59,811 nucleotides of DNA from Edaphosphingomonas laterariae (GCF_900188165.1 NZ_FZOS01000022.1:1-59811); one strand, 5' to 3'; positions 9,519-18,308 are shown, numbered from the stretch's first letter. Notes: generated from the letters alone by a model not told the origin. A program made the numbers and translations.

Positions 9519-9921
9519 TTTCGGCGTTCAGCACCTTCGATACCGGGCAATTGGCCTTGGCCTTGGCGGCCAGTTCCTGAAACTGGGCATCGGTGGCGCC
9601 GGGGATCTTGGCGGTCAGGCTCAGCGCGACGGCGGTGATGGCGAAGCCGCTTTCCAGCTTCTCCAGCGTCACCTTTGCGCTGGTTTCCATCTTGTCGGCC
9701 TTCAGCCCCGCGCCGTCGAGCTGGCCGGAAAGCGCCATGGTGAAGCAGGCGGCATGGGCCGCGCCGATCAGTTCTTCGGGGTTGCTGCCCTTCTGCCCTT
9801 CGAACCGTGCCGCAAAGCCATAGGGATAGGCATCGAGCGCGCCGCTGCCCGTCGAAATCGCGCCGCGCCCATCCTTCAGCCCGCCCGACCAGACGGCGGA
9901 ACCCTTGTTGACGATCTTCAT
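9490..9921 (-). CDS. OsmC family peroxiredoxin
   Basis: The 143-residue protein belongs to the OsmC/Ohr family of thiol-dependent peroxidases that detoxify organic hydroperoxides in the cytoplasm. Both active-site cysteines are present, in AAHAACFTMALS and AKANCPVSKVL. The N-terminus MKIVNKGSAVWSGGLKDG and the segment FAARFEGQKGSNPEELIGAAH match OsmC rather than Ohr. The start at 9921 is chosen because it follows an AAGGAG Shine-Dalgarno sequence and removes an 18-residue non-conserved extension. It is convergent with the PAS/GGDEF gene and forms the downstream end of a minus-strand run with the MaoC-like and ychF genes, although the 91-base gap to the MaoC gene allows its own promoter. Confidence 0.94.
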   Translation of the reverse strand: MKIVNKGSAVWSGGLKDGRGAISTGSGALDAYPYGFAARFEGQKGSNPEELIGAAHAACFTMALSGQLDGAGLKADKMETSAKVTLEKLESGFAITAVALSLTAKIPGATDAQFQELAAKAKANCPVSKVLNAEISLDAVLEA

Positions 9922-10012
9922 CGGCGATCTCCTTGGCAAACGGGTGATGCGAAGGCCCGCATCATGACCGTTCAAGGCTACGCGCGAAAGACGGGAAAGT
10001 GCCCGGCCGGGA

Positions 10013-10471
10013 TCAGCCCGCCGCCGCCCGGCGCGGCTGGATGTTGCTGGCGATCTGGCGCATCACCTGTTCGCCATGCTGGTTGAAGCAGGTGATGCGG
10101 AATTTGACGAAGCCGATTTCGGGCCGCGATTTCGGCGCGCTCTTGTCGATCACCTCGGTTTCCACGCTCAGCGTGTCGCCGGGATAGACGGGCTTCAGCC
10201 AGCGCATTTCATCCAGCCCCGGCGATCCCATGGAAAAGCTGCCGGTGCGCTGGCCTTCGTCCACCATCATCCGCATCACCATCGCGGCGGTGTGCCAGCC
10301 GCTGGCGGAAAGGCGGCCGAAGATCGGGTTGGCGGCGGCGGCGGCATCGTCGAGGTGGAAGGGCTGGGGATCGTAGCGCGAGGCGAAGTCGATCACCTCG
10401 TCGCGCGTCACCGGATAGGCGCCGAAGCGCCGCACCTGCCCGATTTCATAATCCTCGAAGAAACCGACCAT
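10013..10471 (-). CDS. MaoC-like dehydratase (hotdog fold)
   Basis: The 152-residue protein has the MaoC/R-hydratase hotdog pattern: FFEDYEIGQV at the start, the hydratase-2 motif YDPQPFHLDDAAAAANPIFGRLSASGWHT (Asp and His catalytic pair) at about residues 33-61, then RWLKPVYPGDTLSVETEV. Such enzymes hydrate enoyl-CoA thioesters. Short single-domain versions like this are usually assigned to fatty acid or acyl-CoA metabolism without a defined substrate. It lies 11 bases downstream of ychF on the same strand, so the two are probably co-transcribed. Confidence 0.9.
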   Translation of the reverse strand: MVGFFEDYEIGQVRRFGAYPVTRDEVIDFASRYDPQPFHLDDAAAAANPIFGRLSASGWHTAAMVMRMMVDEGQRTGSFSMGSPGLDEMRWLKPVYPGDTLSVETEVIDKSAPKSRPEIGFVKFRITCFNQHGEQVMRQIASNIQPRRAAAG

Positions 10472-10482
10472 CGCGCACCCTC

Positions 10483-11583
10483 TTACACGTTGAAGCGGAA
10501 CAGCATCACGTCGCCGTCCTGCACCACATAATCCTTGCCTTCGGACCGCAGCTTGCCCGCTTCGCGTGCGCCGGTTTCGCCCTTGCAGGCGACATAATCG
10601 GCAAAGGCGATGGTTTCGGCGCGGATGAAACCGCGTTCGAAATCGGTGTGGATCACGCCGGCGGCCTGCGGGGCCTTGGCGCCCTTTTCAACGGTCCAGG
10701 CGCGCGTTTCCTTCGGCCCGGCGGTGAAGAAGGTGATCAGGTGAAGCAGGTCATAGCCGGCGCGGATGACGCGGGCGAGGCCGGTTTCCTTGAGGCCGAG
10801 GTCCGACAGGAATTCCGCGCGGTCCTCGGTGGCGAGCGAGACGATCTCGGCCTCGATCGCGGCCGAGACGATCACCGCCCTGGCGCCTTCGGACGCCGCC
10901 TTTTCGAACACGCGCGCCGAAAAGGCGTTGCCGTCGGCGGCCGAGCCTTCCTCGACATTGCAGACGTAAAGCACCGGCTTCGCGGTCAGCAGCTGGGCGG
11001 TTTCGAAGATGCGCTTCTCATCCTCGTCCTTCGGCGCGGTCAGCCGGGCGGGCTTGCCGTCGCGCAGCAGATCGAGCGCCTGGCCGAGCACGGACGCGGC
11101 AGCCTTGGCTTCCTTGTCGCCCTGCGCGGCCTTCTTGGCGAAGGCCGGCACGCGCTTTTCCAGCGATTCGAGATCGGCGAGCATCAGTTCGGTTTCCACC
11201 GTCTCGGCATCGGCGATCGGATCGACCTTGCCTTCGACATGGGTGATGTCGCCATCCTCGAAGCAGCGCAGGACGTGGACGATCGCATCCACCTCGCGGA
11301 TGTTGGCAAGGAACTGGTTGCCCAGCCCTTCGCCCTTGGATGCGCCGCGCACCAGCCCGGCGATGTCGACGAAGGCGAGCTGCGTCTCGATGATTTTGGC
11401 CGATCCCGCGATCGCGGCGATTTCCTGCATGCGCGGATCGGGCACGGCGACCTGGCCGACATTCGGCTCGATCGTGCAGAAGGGATAATTGGCGGCCTGC
11501 GCGGCTGCCGTCTCGGTCAGCGCGTTGAACAGGGTGGACTTGCCGACATTGGGGAGGCCGACGATGCCGCAGCGGAAACCCAT
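10483..11583 (-). CDS. ychF: redox-regulated ATPase YchF
   Basis: YchF (OLA1) is a universally conserved OBG-family P-loop protein that binds ribosomes and hydrolyses ATP in preference to GTP. The 366-residue product begins MGFRCGIVGLPNVGKST with the P-loop, followed by switch I/II-type sequence (VDIAGLVRGASKGEGLGNQFL). The G4 motif is the non-canonical NVEE, which is diagnostic of ATP preference. A coiled-coil insertion follows, and a C-terminal TGS domain ends DYVVQDGDVMLFRFNV. Length and ends are normal. It heads a transcript that continues into the MaoC-like gene. Confidence 0.98.
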   Translation of the reverse strand: MGFRCGIVGLPNVGKSTLFNALTETAAAQAANYPFCTIEPNVGQVAVPDPRMQEIAAIAGSAKIIETQLAFVDIAGLVRGASKGEGLGNQFLANIREVDAIVHVLRCFEDGDITHVEGKVDPIADAETVETELMLADLESLEKRVPAFAKKAAQGDKEAKAAASVLGQALDLLRDGKPARLTAPKDEDEKRIFETAQLLTAKPVLYVCNVEEGSAADGNAFSARVFEKAASEGARAVIVSAAIEAEIVSLATEDRAEFLSDLGLKETGLARVIRAGYDLLHLITFFTAGPKETRAWTVEKGAKAPQAAGVIHTDFERGFIRAETIAFADYVACKGETGAREAGKLRSEGKDYVVQDGDVMLFRFNV

Positions 11584-11696
11584 TGAGATACCTTGTGTCT
11601 AGAAGGAAGCCTGAAGCGGCCCGTGATCGGGGGAAGCCGATAGGCGTTTATCCCCGCAAAATCCAGCAATGTCGCCAGCGCGGCGCCGTTGCGCGC

Positions 11697-12299
11697 TCAG
11701 CGATAGTTGAAGCTGATGCTGATCCGATCGGGCTTGCCGTCGCCCGAAAGCACTTCGTGGCGCAGCCAGCTTTCCCACAGGAAGATGGTGCCCGGCGCAG
11801 GCTCGGCGCGGACGAAGGTCTGCAGATCCTCGGGCGCATCGGCCGTGCGCTGGGGCGCCGCCATCATCATCGTCAGGCGCGGATCTTCCAGCTTCAGCGC
11901 GCCGGCGCCCGGCGGCACGGCGATATAGACGGTGCCTGAAACCACGCTGTGCGGGTGGATGTGGCCTGAATGCATGCCGCCGGGCTTCAGAAGATTGACC
12001 CAGAGGCTATCGAGCTTGAGCTTGCGGCCGCCCAGTTCGAACGCGCAATCCCTGGCGAAGCGGGCGACATGGCGGTTGATGATGCGGACGAGATCGGCGA
12101 AGCGCGGATCGCGCAGCGGCAGATCGGCCAGCGACGCATAGCTCGTATAGCCGCGATAGCCATGCTCGCGCGACCAGCGCCGCCCGGCCATGTCCTCGGC
12201 CGCCAGCGCGCGGACGGCATCTTCCAGCTCGGCGACAAGCGCGTCGTCGCCGATATTATCCTCGTAGAAACGGGTCGCGAACAGCGAACGGCTGGGCAT
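11697..12299 (-). CDS. putative 2OG-Fe(II) oxygenase family protein
   Basis: The 200-residue protein resembles the family of predicted 2-oxoglutarate/Fe(II) dioxygenases of about 200 residues. It begins with SLFATRFYEDNI, has the central WVNLLKPGGMHSGHIHPHS stretch with clustered histidines for metal binding (about residues 101-119), then SGTVYIAVPPGAGAL, and a distal WESWLRHEV His followed by RISISFNYR with the 2OG-binding Arg. The double-stranded beta-helix order is as expected. It lies five bases downstream of pth on the same strand and may be co-transcribed with it. The substrate is unknown. The start at 12299 follows the pth stop closely and fits the family N-terminus. Confidence 0.8.
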   Translation of the reverse strand: MPSRSLFATRFYEDNIGDDALVAELEDAVRALAAEDMAGRRWSREHGYRGYTSYASLADLPLRDPRFADLVRIINRHVARFARDCAFELGGRKLKLDSLWVNLLKPGGMHSGHIHPHSVVSGTVYIAVPPGAGALKLEDPRLTMMMAAPQRTADAPEDLQTFVRAEPAPGTIFLWESWLRHEVLSGDGKPDRISISFNYR

Positions 12300-12303
12300 G
12301 GTT

Positions 12304-12873
12304 TCAATCCTGCTGTCGGAGCGCCACGTCGCTCATGAACCGGGCGTCGTTGCCATCGGCCAGCCATTTGGCCTCCGCCGCCATCGCGCCCAGCATTTCG
12401 GCCAGATCGTCCATCTCGGCCTTGGCATAATTGCCCAGCACATGCCCGGTCACGCGCTCCTTGTGGCCGGGATGGCCGATGCCGATCCGCACCCGGCGGA
12501 ACGGATTGCCGATATGCGCTTCGGTGGATCGCAGGCCGTTATGGCCGGCGGTGCCGCCGCCCGTCTTCACCTTAACCTTGAACGGGGCGAGATCGAGCTC
12601 GTCGTGGAACACCGTCACGTCGCCGACATCGCCCTTGTAGAAACGTAGGGCCTCGCCGATCGCGCGGCCGCTTTCGTTCATGAAGGTCGCGGGTTTCAGC
12701 AGCAGGATCTTGTGGCTGCCGATCCGCCCTTCGCGGATCCAGCCCTGAAAGCCCTTTTTCTCAGGGCCGAAGCCGTGGACCTCGGCGATCGCGTCGACCG
12801 CCATGAAACCGACATTGTGGCGATGGAGCGCATATTGCGCGCCGGGGTTGCCGAGGCCGACCCAGAGCTGCAT
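12304..12873 (-). CDS. pth: peptidyl-tRNA hydrolase
   Basis: Pth releases tRNA from prematurely dropped peptidyl-tRNAs. All key motifs are present in the 189-residue product: WVGLGNPGAQYALHRHNVGF with the catalytic His in HNVG, LKPATFMNESG with the substrate-binding Asn, FHDELDLAP with the Asp, and GGGTAGHNGLRS with the second conserved Asn. The usual alphaproteobacterial order rplY-pth-ychF is kept, but here a small secreted-protein gene sits between rplY and pth, and an oxygenase-like gene between pth and ychF. Confidence 0.98.
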   Translation of the reverse strand: MQLWVGLGNPGAQYALHRHNVGFMAVDAIAEVHGFGPEKKGFQGWIREGRIGSHKILLLKPATFMNESGRAIGEALRFYKGDVGDVTVFHDELDLAPFKVKVKTGGGTAGHNGLRSTEAHIGNPFRRVRIGIGHPGHKERVTGHVLGNYAKAEMDDLAEMLGAMAAEAKWLADGNDARFMSDVALRQQD

Positions 12874-12897
12874 CGAAACGTCCTGAAAGGCTGTTGC

Positions 12898-12917
12898 GGC
12901 GGCGGGTTGCCGCCGCC
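12898..12917 (-). terminator. GC hairpin between secreted-protein gene and pth
   Basis: An 8-bp perfect stem (GGCGGCGG / CCGCCGCC) with a four-base loop lies two bases past the stop codon of the minus-strand secreted-protein gene and 24 bases before the pth start. There is no T-tract on the minus strand, so it may only attenuate transcription or protect an RNA end. Confidence 0.35.
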
Positions 12918-12919
12918 GG

Positions 12920-13333
12920 TTATTTGGCGGCCGGCGCGCCTGCGGCGCGGCTGGCTTCGATCATGGATTTCATGGTCGCGCCGAACGCGTTCAGGCAGCC
13001 CAGCGCCTCGACGCCGCGATTGCTGCCCTTGAACTCGCCTTCGGCCGTCTTGAACGCCTTGACGAGCGCGGGGCCGGACAGGCGCGTCGAAACGCGGCCG
13101 GCATAATAAGGCACCGCCTGGTTGAGGCCCGCGGCGGCCTTCTTGTCCTGTTCGGTCAGCTTGGCTTCGTTCTGGCGCAGCGCGGTGGCGCTGAACGCGG
13201 TGGCGACGAAGCAGAAGACGTCGCGGTCGGCAGGCTTCACGGCCGGCGCCGGGGCCTTGGCCGCCTGGGCAAAGGCCGTGTGGGGCAGGAGGACGAGGCT
13301 CGCAGCCCCGATTGCAATCATGGCACTGCGCAC
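12920..13333 (-). CDS. small secreted protein, function unknown
   Basis: The 137-residue product starts at a GTG (13333) preceded by AGGAGG at ideal spacing; a longer in-frame extension upstream lacks this. The N-terminus (VRSAMIAIGAASLVLLPHTAFAQA) is a typical Sec signal peptide with predicted cleavage after AFA. The mature protein has an Ala/Pro-rich linker and then a helical region with two cysteines (DVFCFVATAF and EALGCLNAF) that could form a disulfide. I do not recognise the family. It lies between rplY and pth on the same strand, 25 bases from the rplY end, so it is probably expressed with the translation genes. Confidence 0.8.
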   Translation of the reverse strand: MRSAMIAIGAASLVLLPHTAFAQAAKAPAPAVKPADRDVFCFVATAFSATALRQNEAKLTEQDKKAAAGLNQAVPYYAGRVSTRLSGPALVKAFKTAEGEFKGSNRGVEALGCLNAFGATMKSMIEASRAAGAPAAK

Positions 13334-13358
13334 ATCGCCCTCCTGTCCAAACGTCGCG

Positions 13359-13976
13359 TTACTCGGCGTCGGTCGCCGGAGTTTCGTTGTCGCCTTCTTC
13401 GCTCTTAAGAGCCGACGGCGCAACGATTGTTGCAACGGTGATGTCGCGATCGGCGTGCGCGGGCTTGGCGCCCTTGGGCAGCTTCACGTCCGCGAGGTGG
13501 ATCGACGAGCCGACATCGAGGCCGGCGAGCGAGATCGTGATGTCGTCGGGGATGTGCGCCGCGTCGACGATCAGTTCGATTTCATGCTCGACGATGTTGA
13601 GCACGCCGCCGCGCTTGATGCCCGGGGCCTGGTCTTCGTCGGTGAAGGCGACCGGCACCTTGACGTTGACGGTGGTGTGCTCGCCAATGCGCAGGAAATC
13701 GACGTGCAGCGGACGGTCGGTGACCGGGTGGAACTGGACGTCCTTCGGCAGCGTGCGGATCGTTTCGCCGTTCAGGCCGATCAGCACGACGCTGTTCATG
13801 AAGTGGCCGTTGGCCATCGACATCACCAGCGCCTTTTCCTCGATGTGGATCGAGGTCGGTTCCTGCTTGTTGCCGTAGATCACGGCGGGGACGCGGCCTT
13901 CACGACGAACGGCGCGGGAGGCTCCCTTGCCTGCCCGCTCGCGCGCCTCGGCCGACAGGTTGAGCGTGTCGCTCAT
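13359..13976 (-). CDS. rplY: 50S ribosomal protein L25/general stress protein Ctc
   Basis: The 205-residue product has the N-terminal 5S rRNA-binding L25 domain ([29 protein letters not shown]) and the C-terminal TL5/Ctc beta domain ([25 protein letters not shown]-like and [13 protein letters not shown] segments). It ends in an acidic tail ([13 protein letters not shown]). The two-domain form is normal for alphaproteobacteria. It begins a minus-strand set that runs through the secreted protein and pth, in line with the conserved ctc-pth neighbourhood. Confidence 0.98.
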   Translation of the reverse strand: MSDTLNLSAEARERAGKGASRAVRREGRVPAVIYGNKQEPTSIHIEEKALVMSMANGHFMNSVVLIGLNGETIRTLPKDVQFHPVTDRPLHVDFLRIGEHTTVNVKVPVAFTDEDQAPGIKRGGVLNIVEHEIELIVDAAHIPDDITISLAGLDVGSSIHLADVKLPKGAKPAHADRDITVATIVAPSALKSEEGDNETPATDAE

Positions 13977-14100
13977 ATCATGTCTCCAGTTCGCTTGGGT
14001 TTCACTGCCCGAACCGCCTCCAGGGATGACCGGATCGGGGAGGCGCGCGCATAGCCGAGCAGGCGGCGAGAGTCAAAGCAGGGGCGCGCGAAAGCCAGCC

Positions 14101-15003
14101 TTACTGCACCCGCTGAACCTTCAGCTTCTTCGCCTTGAGCATGGCGATCACCGAATCATTGCCGGCAAGATGGCCGGCGCCCACCGCGACAAACACGGTG
14201 CCGGGCTTGTCCAGCCGCGCCTTCAGCCATTCGGTCCACGCCGCGTTGCGCCGGACGAGCAGCGCCTCGCGCAGTTCGGGGGACACGCGGACATCCTTGT
14301 CGAAGCTCGCCGAAATGCCCTTTTCGTCGCCGCGTGCCCAGGCGGTCAGCATTTTTTCGAACTCGACCTTCTGGTCCGCCCCGTCGTCCACCATCGCGAT
14401 CAGGAACTGGCGCTGCGCGTCCTCCGGCATGCCGTCCAGCACGCGCAGCTGCTGTTCGGCCGTCTCCAGCCCCTCGATCGGCTTGTTGACGGCCTTGAAA
14501 TCGCCCTCCAGCTGTTCCTCCACGCCGATCCCGCCGGCCAGGCCGAGATCGCCGAGCAGCACCGGCATCAGCATCAGCGCGCCGCTCCACGTGTCCATCC
14601 CGTCGAGCACCCTGGGCGGCACCTTGCTGCGCGCGATCAGCGCGGCAAGCGCGGCCTTCTTGTCCGCCGGCACGCGATCGACCAGCGGCGGCAGCCCCGG
14701 CGTCATGCCGATGCGGGCCAGCAGCGCCATCGCCTTGGACGGATCGGTGCGGTCGAGGATCGCCTCGATCACCAGCCCGTCCGATTGCGCCACCGCCTTG
14801 TCGATCACCGCGTCGCGCCATTTATAGCCCGGCGGCAGGACGTGGATCGTGCCGAACAGCCAGATCGTCGTATCCTCGTCGGCCAGCTTCCACAGCGCCG
14901 GCCGGCCTTCCTTGGGCGGCTTGGCGGCGGGGGAGGGGGCGGCGTTGCAGGCGGTGAGGCCGGCGGCCACGAACGCGGCCAGCAATTTCCGGAAGATGGT
15001 CAT
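14101..15003 (-). CDS. TraB/GumN family lipoprotein
   Basis: The 300-residue protein belongs to the TraB/GumN/PrgY family, proposed to be metal-dependent proteases related to Tiki. The start at 15003 gives a lipoprotein signal (MTIFRKLLAAFVAAGLTAC) with Cys19 as the acylation site, so it is probably periplasmic and membrane-anchored. The first GX2H motif is in WLFGTIHVLPPGYKW and the second in VAVGAGHLAGNDSVI near the C-terminus, both as in the family. A 43-codon in-frame upstream extension lacks a signal and is not used. It is divergent from glyQ, with start codons 123 bases apart. Confidence 0.88.
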   Translation of the reverse strand: MTIFRKLLAAFVAAGLTACNAAPSPAAKPPKEGRPALWKLADEDTTIWLFGTIHVLPPGYKWRDAVIDKAVAQSDGLVIEAILDRTDPSKAMALLARIGMTPGLPPLVDRVPADKKAALAALIARSKVPPRVLDGMDTWSGALMLMPVLLGDLGLAGGIGVEEQLEGDFKAVNKPIEGLETAEQQLRVLDGMPEDAQRQFLIAMVDDGADQKVEFEKMLTAWARGDEKGISASFDKDVRVSPELREALLVRRNAAWTEWLKARLDKPGTVFVAVGAGHLAGNDSVIAMLKAKKLKVQRVQ

Positions 15004-15125
15004 TTCCGCCTTATCCGGGCTCGTTGCCCGCTCGGCAAGCGGCTGCCGTTCCGCTTGCCGCAAAGGGGTCCGGTCGCTAGGGTCCGCCGCGATTTTGTGC
15101 GGATGCGAAGGCATATCGGGGTTCA

Positions 15126-15998
15126 ATGGCAAAGCCGCTATCTTTTCAAGGACTTATTCTGACGCTCCATGATTATTGGAGCAAGCAAGGCTGCGTGATT
15201 CTCCAGCCTTATGATGTCGAGATGGGTGCCGGCACCTTCCATCCCGCAACAACATTGCGCGCGCTCGGCCCCAATCCGTGGAAGGCGGCCTATGTCCAGC
15301 CGTCCCGCCGGCCGACCGACGGCCGCTATGGCGAAAACCCCAATCGCCTTGGCCATTATTACCAGTATCAGGTGATCCTGAAGCCTTCGCCGCCCAATTT
15401 GCAGGAACTGTATCTGGGCAGCCTGGCGGCGATCGGCATCGATCCGCTCACCCACGATATCCGCTTTGTCGAGGATGATTGGGAAAGCCCGACGCTCGGC
15501 GCCTGGGGGCTGGGCTGGGAAGTCTGGTGCGACGGCATGGAAGTGACGCAGTTCACCTATTTCCAGCAGGTCGGCGGCTTCGATTGCAAGCCGGTTTCGG
15601 GCGAACTGACCTACGGGCTCGAACGCCTCGCCATGTATATTCAGGGGGTCGACCGCGTGTACGATCTCGCCTTCAACGATGAAGGCGTCACCTATGGCGA
15701 CGTGTTCCTCGAAAATGAGCGCCAGTTTTCGGCCTATAATTTCGAGGCCGCGAACACCGAAACGCTGTTCCGCTGGTTCCGCGACGCGGCGGACGAATGC
15801 CGCGCGCTGCTGGATCGGGAAAAGCCCTTGCCGCTCCCCGCTTATGATCAGGCGATCAAGGCCAGCCACATCTTCAACACGCTGCAGGCGCGGGGCGTGA
15901 TCTCCGTCGCCGAACGCCAGGCCTATATCGGCCGCGTCCGCGATCTGGCGAAGGGCTGCTGCGCTGCCTGGATGGCGCATAACGGGTGGGAGGCCTGA
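15126..15998 (+). CDS. glyQ: glycyl-tRNA synthetase alpha subunit
   Basis: GlyQ is the class II catalytic subunit of the bacterial alpha2beta2 glycyl-tRNA synthetase. Motifs include [19 protein letters not shown], the long signature [35 protein letters not shown] and [18 protein letters not shown] (motif 3). Length (290) and C-terminus ([16 protein letters not shown]) are normal. glyS follows after 117 bases that contain an inverted palindromic repeat element. No T-box or other leader is apparent. Confidence 0.98.
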   Translation: MAKPLSFQGLILTLHDYWSKQGCVILQPYDVEMGAGTFHPATTLRALGPNPWKAAYVQPSRRPTDGRYGENPNRLGHYYQYQVILKPSPPNLQELYLGSLAAIGIDPLTHDIRFVEDDWESPTLGAWGLGWEVWCDGMEVTQFTYFQQVGGFDCKPVSGELTYGLERLAMYIQGVDRVYDLAFNDEGVTYGDVFLENERQFSAYNFEAANTETLFRWFRDAADECRALLDREKPLPLPAYDQAIKASHIFNTLQARGVISVAERQAYIGRVRDLAKGCCAAWMAHNGWEA

Positions 15999-16020
15999 GA
16001 TGACGGACTTCCCCAAGATC

Positions 16021-16097
16021 GTCATGCCGGCGAAGGCTGGCATCGCTCTCCGCATCTCGGAACGCCTGCCGCACGAGACCCCGGCCTTTGGGGTGAC
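16021..16097 (-). repeat. palindromic repeat element, intergenic copy, inverted
   Basis: The reverse complement starts GTCACCCCAAAGGCCGGGGT and ends ATGCCAGCCTTCGCCGGCAT followed by GAC. This is the same two-hairpin design as the two copies inside glyS, with the core degenerated and three bases shorter. It lies between glyQ and glyS, so it must be transcribed in any glyQS mRNA, where it could fold or be a processing site. It is a REP-like element; that its spread is widespread in this genome is inferred, since only three copies are in the window. Confidence 0.75.
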
Positions 16098-16115
16098 GAA
16101 AATGGAGGCGCGGGC

Positions 16116-18308
16116 ATGACCGACTTCCTGCTCGAGCTCCTGTCCGAGGAAATTCCTGCCCGCATGCAGGAAAAGGCCTGTGCCGATCTCGCCCGCCTGT
16201 TCGAGGCGGAGATCGCCAAAGCGGGTCTGAAGGCCGCCGCGATCGAAACCTATGCCACGCCCCGCCGCCTCGCGCTGATCGCGCGTGGCCTGCCGGCGGA
16301 AACGGCGGCGGTGAGCGAGGAGCTGAAGGGCCCCCGCGCCGATGCGCCCGCGCAGGCGCTGGAAGGCTTCCTCAAGAAGACCGGGCTGACCCGCGAACAG
16401 CTGGTCGAACGCACCGATGCCAAGGGCAATGCCGTGCTGTTCGCGGTGATCGACAAGCCCGGCCGCGCCACGCCGCAGGTGCTGGCCGATGCCATCCCCG
16501 CGATCGTCGCCGCTTTCCCCTGGCCCAAATCGATGCGCTGGGGCACGGCTTCGATCAGCAGCGCCGCGATGCGCTGGGTCCGCCCGTTGCAGGGCATCGT
16601 CGCCTTGTTCGGCGATGATGTGGTGGATTGCACGGTGGATGGCATCCGTTCGGGCGCGTCGACGCTCGGCCATCGCTTCCACCATCCCGGCGCCGTCACC
16701 ATCGGCAATGCCGATGATTATGCGGCGAAGCTGCGCGCCTGCCACGTCATCCTCGATCCCGCCGAACGGCAGGCGATCATCCGCGATCGCGCCAATGCGC
16801 TCGCGGCCGAAGCCGGGCTGACGGTGGTTCCCGATGAAGGGCTGGTCGCGGAAAATGCCGGCCTCACCGAATGGCCGGTGCCGCTGCTTGGGCATTTCGA
16901 CACGGACTTCCTGTCGGTCCCGCGTGAGGTGATTCAGCTTACGCTCCGAACCAACCAGAAATATTTCGTGCTGAACGATGCGGCCGGCCAGTTGGCCGCG
17001 GCCTTCATCTGCGTCGCCAATGTGGACGCCAAAGATGGCGGCGCCGCGATCACCGCCGGCAATGGCAAGGTGCTGGCCGCCCGCCTGTCCGACGCGCGCT
17101 TCTTCTGGGAACAGGATCTCAAGATCAGCCTCGCCGACAATGCGAAGAAGCTCGATCAGATCGTCTTCCACGAAAAGCTCGGCACCGTCGCCGACAAGGT
17201 GGAACGCGTGGCGAAGCTCGCCCGCTGGCTGGTGGAAGAAGGGATCGTCACCCCGGCCCTTGCCGTCACCCCAGCGAAGGCTGGGGTCTCAGGCGAAGGT
17301 GCGACCGGCCAGCCGCACGCGATGCCAGCTTCCGCTGGCATGACGAAAGCGGTGTTGGCCGATCAGGCCGAACAGGCCGCGCGTCTCGCCAAGGCCGATC
17401 TCGTCACCGGCATGGTCGGCGAATTCCCCGAATTGCAGGGCATCATGGGCGGCTATTATGCCCGCGCCGAAGGCCTGCCCCACGCCGTGGCCGATGCCAT
17501 CCGCGATCATTACAAGCCGGTCGGCCAGGGCGACGAAGTCCCCACCGCGCCGGTGACCGTGGCGGTGAGCCTGGCGGACAAGCTGGATAGCCTTCAGCAG
17601 TTCTTCGCCATCGGTGAAACGCCAACCGGCTCCAAGGATCCGTTCGCGCTCCGTCGATCGGCACTCGGCATCATTCGCGTGCTGACCGACAACGGCCTGC
17701 GTTTCGCGATCCCCGCCGATCTGCTCGATTTCTTCGCCGACCGCCTCAAGGTTCAGCAGCGCGAGGCGGGTGTTCGCCACGATCTGATCGACGCGGTGTT
17801 TGCGCTGGGCGGGGAGGATGATCTCGTCCGTCTGCTCGCCCGCGTGAAGGCGTTGCAGGGCTTCGTCAGTTCGGAAGAAGGGGCGAACCTGCTGGCCGGC
17901 TACAAGCGCGCGGCGAACATCCTGAAGAAGGAAGGCTTCGAAACTTCCGTCACCCCAGCGGAGGCTGGGGTCTCAGGCGATGGCGCGAGCGGCCAGCCGC
18001 AAGCGATGCCAGCCTCCGCTGGCATGACGGACCAGAATGGACTGTCCTACGCGCCTGAAAAAGAGGAAGCAGACTTGGCCGCCGCGCTCGACGTGGCCGA
18101 GCCGAAGGCGGCGTCCGCCGTCGCGGCCGAGGATTTCGAAGGCGCGATGCAGGCGTTGGCCGGCCTGCGCGGGCCGATCGACGCCTTCTTTGACAAGGTG
18201 ACGGTGAACGATGCCGACCCCGCCAAACGGACGGCGCGGTTGGGGCTGCTTTCGCGCATCCGCGCGGCGGTGCACGAAGTGGCCGATTTCTCGAAGATCG
18301 AAGGCTGA
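16116..18308 (+). CDS. glyS: glycyl-tRNA synthetase beta subunit with two in-frame repeat insertions
   Basis: GlyS binds tRNA-Gly and is required with GlyQ for charging. The start MTDFLLELLSEEIPARMQ, the core WPKSMRWG, RWVRPLQGIVALF, HRFHHPG, VPREVIQLTLRTNQKYF, ARLSDARFFWEQD, FPELQGIMGGYYA and the C-terminal anticodon-binding-like domain (GPIDAFFDKVTVND) are all present. The protein is 730 residues, longer than the usual 680-700. The excess is two insertions of about 27 residues, at residues 384-410 and 612-638, encoded by palindromic repeat elements and reading V-TPA(K/E)AGVSG...MPASAGMT. Both sit between conserved blocks, probably in surface loops, and keep the frame open, so the protein is likely functional. 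Confidence 0.97.
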   Translation: MTDFLLELLSEEIPARMQEKACADLARLFEAEIAKAGLKAAAIETYATPRRLALIARGLPAETAAVSEELKGPRADAPAQALEGFLKKTGLTREQLVERTDAKGNAVLFAVIDKPGRATPQVLADAIPAIVAAFPWPKSMRWGTASISSAAMRWVRPLQGIVALFGDDVVDCTVDGIRSGASTLGHRFHHPGAVTIGNADDYAAKLRACHVILDPAERQAIIRDRANALAAEAGLTVVPDEGLVAENAGLTEWPVPLLGHFDTDFLSVPREVIQLTLRTNQKYFVLNDAAGQLAAAFICVANVDAKDGGAAITAGNGKVLAARLSDARFFWEQDLKISLADNAKKLDQIVFHEKLGTVADKVERVAKLARWLVEEGIVTPALAVTPAKAGVSGEGATGQPHAMPASAGMTKAVLADQAEQAARLAKADLVTGMVGEFPELQGIMGGYYARAEGLPHAVADAIRDHYKPVGQGDEVPTAPVTVAVSLADKLDSLQQFFAIGETPTGSKDPFALRRSALGIIRVLTDNGLRFAIPADLLDFFADRLKVQQREAGVRHDLIDAVFALGGEDDLVRLLARVKALQGFVSSEEGANLLAGYKRAANILKKEGFETSVTPAEAGVSGDGASGQPQAMPASAGMTDQNGLSYAPEKEEADLAAALDVAEPKAASAVAAEDFEGAMQALAGLRGPIDAFFDKVTVNDADPAKRTARLGLLSRIRAAVHEVADFSKIEG
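17265..17344 (+). repeat. palindromic repeat element inside glyS, copy 1
   Basis: This 80-bp element begins GTCACCCCAGCGAAGGCTGG and ends CCGCTGGCATGAC. It contains two hairpins (CCCCAGC/GCTGGGG and ATGCCAGC/GCTGGCAT) and an outer GTC/GAC symmetry. It enters the glyS frame exactly at codon 384 and is translated as VTPAKAGVSGEGATGQPHAM plus PASAGMT. Differences from copy 2 are few and scattered. Confidence 0.88.
17949..18028 (+). repeat. palindromic repeat element inside glyS, copy 2
   Basis: This 80-bp element has the same length, hairpin layout and orientation as copy 1. It starts at glyS codon 612 in the same reading frame, giving VTPAEAGVSGDGASGQPQAM plus PASAGMT. It lies between the LLAGYKRAANILKKEGF block and the YAPEKEEADLAAALD block, which are adjacent in ordinary GlyS. 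Confidence 0.88.
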
